Origin: Polaribacter sp.
Lineage (GTDB): Bacteria; Bacteroidota; Bacteroidia; Flavobacteriales; Flavobacteriaceae
Direction: 5' to 3'
Assembly: GCA_030758355.1 (NCBI GenBank)
Contig: JANREL010000071.1
Location: forward strand, 1-32,209
DNA: 32,209 nt
Each line of letters opens with the position of its first letter. Position 1 is the stretch's first letter. Under the pieces are notes generated by a model. It saw nothing but the letters and a program-made list of their open reading frames with translations. It was not told the DNA's origin and searched no databases. Positions 9,201-16,366 of this stretch are shown here, piece by piece. Made by a program: the position numbers and the translations under genes.

Positions 9201-10505
9201 TTAACTCAACGCTTCTTTATAAGTTTTCAAACAACGTTCTCTTGCAAAAGAATGTGCTACAATTGGTTTTTGATATGTAAATTCCTGAAAATCAGGAACC
9301 CATTTTTTGATATATGCCAAGTTTTTATCAAATTTTTCTATTTGAGATGTTGGATTGAAAATTCGGAAATAAGGTGCTGCATCCACTCCCGATCCGGCAA
9401 CCCATTGCCAATTGCCAATATTGCTTGCCATTTCATAATCGTGTAGCTTCTCTGCAAAATAGGCTTCACCCCATCTCCAATCTATTAATAAATGTTTGCA
9501 TAAAAAACTACCCACCAACATACGAACTCTGTTGTGCATAAATCCTGTTTCGTTTAATTGACGCATTCCGGCATCAACTAAAGGATATCCTGTTTTTCCT
9601 TCGCACCAAGACTTGAATTCTTCTTCATTATTACGCCATAAAATTCTGTCATATTTTGGTTTAAAGCTTTCTGAAACTGTGTGGGGAAAATGCCATAAAA
9701 TTTGCATAAAAAATTCGCGCCAAATCAATTCATGCCAAAATATCTCATTTTTTTCTGAAATTGCTTTTGCTACCATTTTACGAATACTTACTGTACCAAA
9801 ACGCAAATGAGGCCCTAATTTGGAAGTAGCATCTTTCGCAGGGAAATTACGAGTTTCCTCATATTCTTGGATCATCTTTGAGGAAACTGTGTAAGGAGCT
9901 ATTCTTTGATTAGAAGTTACGAATCCAATATCAGCAAGTGTTAAGAATTGAAAATCAAACTCATTTAATAGATTTTTGAGATGATTTTCTGAATTGAAAT
10001 GTACCAGTTTTTCATTCTTGAACTTCTCTTTCCAAGCCCGCATGAATGGTGTGTACACTACATATGGATTTCCATCTTTTTTTACAATATCATTTTTTTC
10101 AAAAATTACTTGGTCTTTGAAAGTGAGAAATTCAATGTTTTTTTTCTGGAGAAAACTTCCTATTTCTTGATCGCGCTTTGTGGCGTACGGTTCGTAATCG
10201 TGATTTGCAAAAACAGCTTCAATAGCATATTTTTCTGAAATTTTTTTAAAAATTTCTATGGGTTTTCCATTGAAAATAGCAATATCTCCAGCGTTTTTAT
10301 TCTGTAATTCTGCACGCATTTGTTGCAACGTTTCATGAATGAAAGCTACTCTTGCGTCATTTTTTGGTATTTTATCTAATATATCAGTATCAAAAATAAA
10401 TATAGGAAGGACTTTGTTTTTTGATTGTAGTGCATTGAAAAATCCGCAATTATCATCCAAACGCAAATCTCTTCTGAACCAAAATATGTTAATTTTTTCT
10501 ATCAT
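9201..10505 (-). CDS. Class I-type cryptochrome/deoxyribodipyrimidine photolyase
   Basis: 434 aa; FWFRRDLRLDDN, WCEGKTGYPLVDAGMRQLNETGFMHNRVRM, SNIGNWQWVAGSGVDAAPYFRIFNP canonical photolyase motifs. Confidence 0.93.
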   Translation of the reverse strand: MIEKINIFWFRRDLRLDDNCGFFNALQSKNKVLPIFIFDTDILDKIPKNDARVAFIHETLQQMRAELQNKNAGDIAIFNGKPIEIFKKISEKYAIEAVFANHDYEPYATKRDQEIGSFLQKKNIEFLTFKDQVIFEKNDIVKKDGNPYVVYTPFMRAWKEKFKNEKLVHFNSENHLKNLLNEFDFQFLTLADIGFVTSNQRIAPYTVSSKMIQEYEETRNFPAKDATSKLGPHLRFGTVSIRKMVAKAISEKNEIFWHELIWREFFMQILWHFPHTVSESFKPKYDRILWRNNEEEFKSWCEGKTGYPLVDAGMRQLNETGFMHNRVRMLVGSFLCKHLLIDWRWGEAYFAEKLHDYEMASNIGNWQWVAGSGVDAAPYFRIFNPTSQIEKFDKNLAYIKKWVPDFQEFTYQKPIVAHSFARERCLKTYKEALS

Positions 10506-10509
10506 TTAA

Positions 10510-10971
10510 TTAGATTTCTCCAAAGATTTCTATCATCTTTTGTTGTCTATAATTGAATATCTCTTCCAATTTTGGCTTCACGATAAATGGATGCACCATT
10601 TGTCCTAAAATTCCTAAAGGAACTTTGTAATCTATAATATCTTCTAATTCAACGCCACCTTCAATCTTATTGATAAAATGTTTGTGATGCCAAAGTGCAT
10701 AAGGGCCATATAATTGAACATCTACAAAGTATTTTTTTTCTTCAAAGTGTGTGATTTCTGAAACCCATTTGGTTTTGATTCCTAAAATTGGTGTTACCAA
10801 ATACTGAATAATTTGCCCTGCAAACATCGGTTTTTCAGCACCAGAAATGATATCAAAACTCATATATGATGGTGTAATTATTTTTAAATTTCTAGGATTT
10901 GACAAAAATTTCCAAGCTTCATCAACAGTTATTGGAAGTTGTTGTTTTTTGTGTACAGTATAAATTTTCAT
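10510..10971 (-). CDS. SRPBCC-family (START-like) protein
   Basis: 153 aa; VDEAWKFLSNPRNLKIITPSYMSF N-terminus and IIDYKVPLG C-terminal pattern typical of SRPBCC/cyclase-dehydrase-like proteins. Confidence 0.8.
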   Translation of the reverse strand: MKIYTVHKKQQLPITVDEAWKFLSNPRNLKIITPSYMSFDIISGAEKPMFAGQIIQYLVTPILGIKTKWVSEITHFEEKKYFVDVQLYGPYALWHHKHFINKIEGGVELEDIIDYKVPLGILGQMVHPFIVKPKLEEIFNYRQQKMIEIFGEI

Positions 10972-10972
10972 C

Positions 10973-11437
10973 TTAATTATAAATTAAAACATATAAATTT
11001 AGTGAGGTTGCAATACATAGCCATATCATGTATGGTGTCAATAAGAATGAATATTTCCCAATATTTTTACTCAAGTTTAAGTAGAAGTAAAATATCACCG
11101 CGGTCAGCAATATAATTCCAATCAAAGCTAAAAAAACTAAATGTTGATTAAAAAACAAAAAATTCCAACTCACATTTAAAATGAATTGAATTACAAATAC
11201 GATTGTAAGGTGTTTTGTGTCTTTTTTAGAAGTGAAAAGTTTCGCCAAATAAATTGAAAAACAAATCATGATAGTTGTCCAAGCAACTCCAAAAACCCAC
11301 CCTGGAGGAGTCCAAGGAGCTTTGTTTAAGTTTGAGTACCAATCAGAAGTAGGACCATTATTCATTAACCAACTCCCAAAAGCTAAACCTCCAAAATTGA
11401 TTGCAAAAAAAATAAAGAAATATGAAATTGGCTTCAT
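10973..11437 (-). CDS. TspO/MBR family membrane protein
   Basis: 154 aa; multiple TM segments with LNKAPWTPPGWVFGVAWTTIM and NVSWNFLFF motifs. Confidence 0.93.
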   Translation of the reverse strand: MKPISYFFIFFAINFGGLAFGSWLMNNGPTSDWYSNLNKAPWTPPGWVFGVAWTTIMICFSIYLAKLFTSKKDTKHLTIVFVIQFILNVSWNFLFFNQHLVFLALIGIILLTAVIFYFYLNLSKNIGKYSFLLTPYMIWLCIATSLNLYVLIYN

Positions 11438-11441
11438 TTTT

Positions 11442-11615
11442 TTATTTTTTTTCTTCTAAAAGCTTTATTTTTTTTAGAATATTATCAGCTTCTAAATACT
11501 TTTGATCACTTTCGCTTCTATTGATAGCTTGTAATTTAAAAGCTTCTTGCATGATTTTTTTGTATTCTTCATGAAGTTTTTCAACTTCTGATTTCTTTTT
11601 AAACAATCCAAACAT
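11442..11615 (-). CDS. Small conserved protein, resembles Lacal_2735/DUF6435-type family
   Basis: 57-aa ORF below the track cutoff: MFGLFKKKSEVEKLHEEYKKIMQEAFKLQAINRSESDQKYLEADNILKKIKLLEEKK. Fills the gap between TspO and the peroxidase. Confidence 0.75.
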   Translation of the reverse strand: MFGLFKKKSEVEKLHEEYKKIMQEAFKLQAINRSESDQKYLEADNILKKIKLLEEKK

Positions 11616-11619
11616 GGCT

Positions 11620-12090
11620 TTATTTTAGGTGATTTGTGATTTTTGAACTTGTAGGTTTTGTGATAGAGAAGTAATAATCAATCAATTCTCCATTTTTATC
11701 AACCAAATATTTTTGAAAGTTCCATTTTACAGAAGAGCCCTTTTTTCTATTTAAATCTTTGGAAGTAAGCCAAGCATATAATGGATGTTGATTGTCGCCT
11801 TTAACGTCAATTTTTTCAGTCATCAAAAAAGAAACTCCATAATTTACTTCGCAAAATTCCTGAATTTCATTGGCATTTCCAGGTTCTTGTTTTCCAAATT
11901 GATTGCAAGGAACTCCAATCACAACTAACTTATCTTTATACGTTTGATGTAATTTTTCCAAATCTTCATATTGTGGTGTAAAACCACATTTAGAAGCAAC
12001 ATTCACAAACAACAGATACTTGCCTTTAAAATCTGAAAATTCAATTTTTTTTCCTTGTAAACTATTGATTTTGATTTCGTGTAAACTCAT
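11620..12090 (-). CDS. Glutathione peroxidase family protein
   Basis: 156 aa; VNVASKCGFTPQYEDLEKL (Cys active site), GVPCNQFGKQEPG, VKWNFQKYLVDKNG. Confidence 0.94.
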   Translation of the reverse strand: MSLHEIKINSLQGKKIEFSDFKGKYLLFVNVASKCGFTPQYEDLEKLHQTYKDKLVVIGVPCNQFGKQEPGNANEIQEFCEVNYGVSFLMTEKIDVKGDNQHPLYAWLTSKDLNRKKGSSVKWNFQKYLVDKNGELIDYYFSITKPTSSKITNHLK

Positions 12091-12094
12091 TTTT

Positions 12095-12778
12095 TTAGAT
12101 TTTAAAACTCACAATCCCACAATCCAATTCAAAAATTTGACCCGAAATTGATAACGCTTTCTCAGAGATTAAAAAATTAGCCAAATCTGCAACTTCATTG
12201 GGCGATAAAAACTTTTTCAATGGATGACGGTCAGTGATGTTTTCAATCATTTTTTCGTTTCGCAATAATTTTGAGGCCAAATCAGTGTCAGTGACAGTTG
12301 GTGCAATCGCATTGACACGAATTGTTGGTGCCAATTCGGCTCCTAATGATTTTGTCAAACCTTCAACTGCCGATTTTGCTGCAGCAACACTTGCGTGAAA
12401 AGGCATGCCTAATTTTGCTGCAACAGTGCTAAACAGTAAGATAGAAGGATTTTTTCCGTTTTTTAAAACGGGCAAAAAATGTTGGATTGCTTTTACAGCA
12501 CCAATCACATTGATTTCAAAATCTTCTCTGAATTCCTCCAATTTCAGTCTTGAAATTGGTTTTAAATTGATGCTTCCAGGACAATAAATGAGGCTATCCA
12601 CTGCTTCAATCGTTGGCAATTCATCCGTCAAAATATCACACGAAAAGTGTGTTAAATTCGGATGTAATTGTGCAGGCTGATTTCTACTGATGTTTATGAC
12701 TTGATTATCTGAAACTAATGCATTTACAATAGCATTTCCAATTCCTCTGCTTCCTCCAATAACTACTATTTTCTTCAT
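12095..12778 (-). CDS. SDR family NAD(P)-dependent oxidoreductase
   Basis: 227 aa; N-terminal GGSRGIGNAI Rossmann motif; C-terminal ISGQIFELDCGI. The usual YxxxK is degenerate or shifted (HASVAAAKSAVEG). Confidence 0.9.
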   Translation of the reverse strand: MKKIVVIGGSRGIGNAIVNALVSDNQVINISRNQPAQLHPNLTHFSCDILTDELPTIEAVDSLIYCPGSINLKPISRLKLEEFREDFEINVIGAVKAIQHFLPVLKNGKNPSILLFSTVAAKLGMPFHASVAAAKSAVEGLTKSLGAELAPTIRVNAIAPTVTDTDLASKLLRNEKMIENITDRHPLKKFLSPNEVADLANFLISEKALSISGQIFELDCGIVSFKI

Positions 12779-12784
12779 ATTCTA

Positions 12785-13000
12785 TTAAGGTCTTCCTTTT
12801 AAACGCTTTTCAATTTTCTGTTTGACAAGTGTCAAGCGTTTCATTTGATCCATAATTTCAGGATCTTTTTTTATTTTGTAAAATTCATTTAATTCTAAAA
12901 TCAAAGCTTTTACTTCTCTTGACGCTAAAATTCTTTCGCTAGTAGTTTTGAAAGCAAAATTTCTGTTTTCAAATTCTAGCGCTCTTTCTAATAATTCCAT
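12785..13000 (-). CDS. Small uncharacterised protein, paralog A of a tandem pair
   Basis: 71 aa; shares RALEFE..., TTS(E/D)RILASREVK(A/S)LIL.LNE and KRLT..KQKIEKRLKG with the ORF at 13073-13300. Confidence 0.8.
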   Translation of the reverse strand: MELLERALEFENRNFAFKTTSERILASREVKALILELNEFYKIKKDPEIMDQMKRLTLVKQKIEKRLKGRP

Positions 13001-13072
13001 GTTTAATCGGGTAATTTTACACCTTCCGAATATAGGTATTTCAATTAGAAAATCAAGGAAAATATTCCTAAA

Positions 13073-13300
13073 TTATGCAGCAGGGACTTTAAAGCCTTTT
13101 AAACGCTTTTCAATTTTTTGTTTGATCGCTGTTAAACGCTTCATTATTTCCATAATTTGCTGATCTTTATTTTGTTTATAAATCTCGTTCAAACTTAAAA
13201 TCAATGATTTCACTTCTCTTGATGCCAAAATTCGATCACTTGTAGTTACGAATTTCATCGGTCTTTGCTCAAATTCAAGAGCTCTGTGTATGATGTCCAT
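13073..13300 (-). CDS. Small uncharacterised protein, paralog B of a tandem pair
   Basis: 75 aa; see paralog A. Confidence 0.8.
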   Translation of the reverse strand: MDIIHRALEFEQRPMKFVTTSDRILASREVKSLILSLNEIYKQNKDQQIMEIMKRLTAIKQKIEKRLKGFKVPAA

Positions 13301-13327
13301 AAATTTAGTAATTAATCTATTTTGAAT

Positions 13328-14026
13328 TTAATAATTTAATGCATTTTGTAATTCTGCGATTTTTTCTGGTGTATTAAACACACCCCCAAAATAAGAAGTA
13401 ACTGTTGCTGAAGTATCATCTTTTATCCCTCTTGATGAAACACACAAATGTTTTGCGTCTATAATAACAGCAATGTTTTCAGTTTGTAAAGCTGTTTTTA
13501 ATTCCTCAGCAATTTGGTTGGTTAAACGTTCTTGAACTTGTGGTCTTTTTGCATAATATTGCACGATTCTGTTCAATTTTGACAATCCAATTACTTTTCC
13601 TGAAGAAATATATGCTACATGCGCTTTTCCAATAATTGGCACAAAATGGTGCTCACAATTAGAATAAAAAGTGATGTTTTTTTCAACCAACATTTGGTTG
13701 TACTGATATTTGTTATCAAACAAAGCGATTTTTGGTTTGTTTGCAGGATTCAATCCAGAAAAAATTTCGTCAATATACATCTTTGCAACTCTGTTTGGAG
13801 TTCCTTTTAATGAATCGTCTGTTAAATCTAAACCCATTACATCCATAATTTCAGCAAATAATGAAGTAATTTTTTTCTTTTTTTCTTCGTCAGAAATGGC
13901 GAAAGCATTTGGTTTCATAGGAGTTTCAATTCCTGTGTACAAATGGTCATCTCCAATTTCTTCGAATGAAAATCCATTAATTTGTTGGTCTGTTTCTTTT
14001 TCTTTTAGTATGACTTCTGTAATCAT
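13328..14026 (-). CDS. folE: GTP cyclohydrolase I
   Basis: 232 aa; GTPNRVAKMY, YSNCEHHFVPIIGKAHVAYI, GLSKLNRIVQYYAKRPQVQERLT, KHLCVSSRGI. Confidence 0.96.
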   Translation of the reverse strand: MITEVILKEKETDQQINGFSFEEIGDDHLYTGIETPMKPNAFAISDEEKKKKITSLFAEIMDVMGLDLTDDSLKGTPNRVAKMYIDEIFSGLNPANKPKIALFDNKYQYNQMLVEKNITFYSNCEHHFVPIIGKAHVAYISSGKVIGLSKLNRIVQYYAKRPQVQERLTNQIAEELKTALQTENIAVIIDAKHLCVSSRGIKDDTSATVTSYFGGVFNTPEKIAELQNALNY

Positions 14027-14089
14027 CTTTTTTATTCTTTTTAATGTGCTGTCTTTAAGTACTCCAAGCTTAAAAGCAAAGCACTGTGT

Positions 14090-14365
14090 TTATCTTTTTG
14101 ATATAGAGTTGTTTGATATTGATTTTTGTCTTGAACATTTAAAGCGTCCTTGCTCAAAAGTTCGTAATTTTTCATGTTTTGTTTTTCTTCCTTGAACTCG
14201 CGCCCTCCACATTTTGAAACTTTTCGGTTTCATTTCTTTGCGCATCAATTCAATGACTTCTTGTTCTTTTAAACCAAATTGAAACTGAATTGCTTCAAAT
14301 GAAGTTCTATCTTCCCAAGCCATTTCAATAATTCTATCGATTGCTATTTCGTCTAAATTTTCCAT
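14090..14365 (-). CDS. TIGR03643-like small protein
   Basis: 91 aa; IDRIIEMAWEDRTSFEAIQFQFGLKEQEVIELMRKEMKPKSFKMWRARVQGRKTKHEKL, characteristic of this family. Confidence 0.85.
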   Translation of the reverse strand: MENLDEIAIDRIIEMAWEDRTSFEAIQFQFGLKEQEVIELMRKEMKPKSFKMWRARVQGRKTKHEKLRTFEQGRFKCSRQKSISNNSISKR

Positions 14366-14788
14366 TCAATACAATTCGTATAATTTGCTGTTTTCAATTT
14401 TTAAGTCAACTAGTTTATCGAGAAAACTTTTATTTTCCCTCAACAAATTATTCTTTTTAAATTGAACAAAATTTCCTTGCGCATGAATGCTAAAGGTTTG
14501 CGTGTTATATATGTGCAATTGATAAAAAGGAATTGCCCAACTATAATTTTTTAAACCTTTGTTTATGTGAACTATAATTCCTTTTTCTCTCAATTCAATA
14601 TTTCCATAATTGATATCAGAAACATTGTTCATCATTGATGAAAATTTGGGACTAACTTGTTCAATCATCATCCTTTTTGAACCAACTCCACCCAATTTTA
14701 GTGCCTTCAAAAATGTGTAAGGTTTTCCTAATAAGACTTCAAATACTTCTTTAGCTTCTTTGTTATTGTAAGTTGTGTCGTAAATCAT
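14366..14788 (-). CDS. Uncharacterised protein (~140 aa); start revised from the TTG at 14800 to the ATG at 14788
   Basis: MIYDTTYNNKEAKEVFEVLLGKPYTFLKALKLGGVGSKRMM...; the upstream TTG lies inside the putative -7 element. Confidence 0.75.
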   Translation of the reverse strand: MIYDTTYNNKEAKEVFEVLLGKPYTFLKALKLGGVGSKRMMIEQVSPKFSSMMNNVSDINYGNIELREKGIIVHINKGLKNYSWAIPFYQLHIYNTQTFSIHAQGNFVQFKKNNLLRENKSFLDKLVDLKIENSKLYELY

Positions 14789-14797
14789 ATCCAAAAT

Positions 14798-14841
14798 CAA
14801 AGGTAGTTATGTTTAATGAATAATCAATAACGTTAAACATA
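14798..14841 (-). promoter_or_regulatory. Promoter/operator 2 of the photolyase island: -7 TACCTTTG plus inverted repeat TGTTTAA-N16-TTAAACA
   Basis: CAAAGGTA 14798-14805 (reverse complement TACCTTTG), TATGTTTAA 14808-14816, TTAAACATA 14833-14841; a CAA (TTG on minus) lies 19 bp from the -7 box. Confidence 0.65.
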
Positions 14842-14878
14842 AATTAACAAAATATTATCTTTTAAAAAATCAACTTAT

Positions 14879-16366
14879 TTACTCATTTTTAAGCATTCTT
14901 GTTCGATCTCTTAGGGTATGTTTTAATAATATTTTGTGGCTCTCGTGAATAACTTCTGGGTCATTTCTTAAACTCCACAAAATTTCACTTGCTTTTTTTC
15001 TTGCAGATTTTGCATTTACAATTGGATAAGGATAGTCAATACCCAATTCAAAATTGTTAAATTGTTGATCTAAAGGGGTCATTAAATACGGTTCATGAAT
15101 GAATGGTAATGGTAGGTTTTTCAATTCAGGAACCCATTCTTTTATAAAATGAGCATCTTCGTCATGTTCCAAACTATTTTTTACAGGATTGTAAATTCGG
15201 ATGTTATTGATGCCTGTTTCAGCGGCTTGCATTTGCAACTGTGGAAAGTGAATTCCAGGCTCAAAATCCAAAAACATTTGCGATAAATGATGCGTTGCTT
15301 CTTGCCAAGGTTGCCACAAAATGTGCGTAAAAAAGGATACTAATAGCGAGCGCATTCTAAAGTTTAAATACCCAGTTTCGTTCAAACAACGCATACTTGC
15401 ATCTACCAGAGGAAACCCTGTTTTTCCTTCCATCCAAGCTTTTTTATATTCAGCAGAAATACTTTTTTTCAATTTATGATAGCCTTTATTGATGCTGGCA
15501 TTTTCCATAGTATGCTCCATTTCAAACTTTTGAATAAAATGTGCTTGCCAACGTAATCTTGAAATAAATGGGCCAAAATGACGTTTGTTTTGTTCGGTTT
15601 TAACGGTTTGTGCTTTCTGAAAAACTTGTCTGATAGATAAATTTCCCCAAGCAATATAGGGAGACAATCTACTGCTACTTTTTCTTGATAATGACGGTTT
15701 TGAAATATGAAACATGTAGTCTTTGTGACGATCTTCAAAAAATGAATTGGCATATCTCCATGCCATTTTTGTACCTCCTTTTTGGAAAATTTTAGAAATT
15801 GGTGTTGATAAATCTGTTACTAAAAATGATTTTTCTAACTGATTAATTTCATCAATACTTAGTAATTTTTCTGATTTAATTTCATTCAAAATTTGTGGTT
15901 CATTCATGTAATCTTCCCACTTTTCAAACCAATCTTCTCGATCAAGCAATCCTCTTAAAACACCATTATTTATGTTTTCAACCCATTCAATAGAGTAGTT
16001 TCTGCAAAATCTTTTAAATTCTTTATCTCGATTAAAAGTGATGAGTAAACCTGTTTCTTGATGCGAAAAAACACTATGAATGGAATAATAATTTAAAATT
16101 TGATTGAAAGCAGTTACAACTTCGGTGGTCACACACAAAACCTTTGAGTTATGAATTGCTAAATCTTCATTCAAATCAACTAAAGACTGCTTGATGAAAT
16201 TCCAATGACGTTCGTGATAATGAGGGTCTTCTAACAAAGATTTTTCAAAAACATATAAGAATAACACTCGTTTTTTGGATGATAAAGCATTAAAAATAGT
16301 CTCATTATCTTGTAAACGTAAATCACGTTTTAGCCAAACAACTGATATTTCTTCTTTAGTATTCAT
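14879..16366 (-). CDS. Divergent cryptochrome/photolyase family protein (495 aa)
   Basis: VVWLKRDLRLQDNETIFNAL, WMEGKTGFPLVDASMRCLNETGYLNFRMRSL; the usual NWQW motif is replaced by FPQLQMQAAETGINNIRIYNP. Confidence 0.9.
   Translation of the reverse strand: MNTKEEISVVWLKRDLRLQDNETIFNALSSKKRVLFLYVFEKSLLEDPHYHERHWNFIKQSLVDLNEDLAIHNSKVLCVTTEVVTAFNQILNYYSIHSVFSHQETGLLITFNRDKEFKRFCRNYSIEWVENINNGVLRGLLDREDWFEKWEDYMNEPQILNEIKSEKLLSIDEINQLEKSFLVTDLSTPISKIFQKGGTKMAWRYANSFFEDRHKDYMFHISKPSLSRKSSSRLSPYIAWGNLSIRQVFQKAQTVKTEQNKRHFGPFISRLRWQAHFIQKFEMEHTMENASINKGYHKLKKSISAEYKKAWMEGKTGFPLVDASMRCLNETGYLNFRMRSLLVSFFTHILWQPWQEATHHLSQMFLDFEPGIHFPQLQMQAAETGINNIRIYNPVKNSLEHDEDAHFIKEWVPELKNLPLPFIHEPYLMTPLDQQFNNFELGIDYPYPIVNAKSARKKASEILWSLRNDPEVIHESHKILLKHTLRDRTRMLKNE

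Noticed and set aside
9192-10238. Plus-strand ORFs 9192-9446, 9613-9810, 9999-10238 opposite the class-I-like photolyase
   Set aside because: Antisense to a canonical photolyase; low-complexity hydrophobic translations expected by chance.
13000-13006. Third TGTTTAA half-site just upstream of small paralog A
   Set aside because: No TTAAACA partner at 16-bp spacing and no TAnnTTTG box; overlaps the start codon region.
13710-14195. 161-aa plus-strand ORF opposite folE
   Set aside because: Antisense to a clear GTP cyclohydrolase I; Ser/Phe-rich shadow translation.
15469-15753. Same-strand alternate-frame ORF inside the 495-aa CPF
   Set aside because: Fully inside a gene with clear CPF motifs; no independent start context or family signal.
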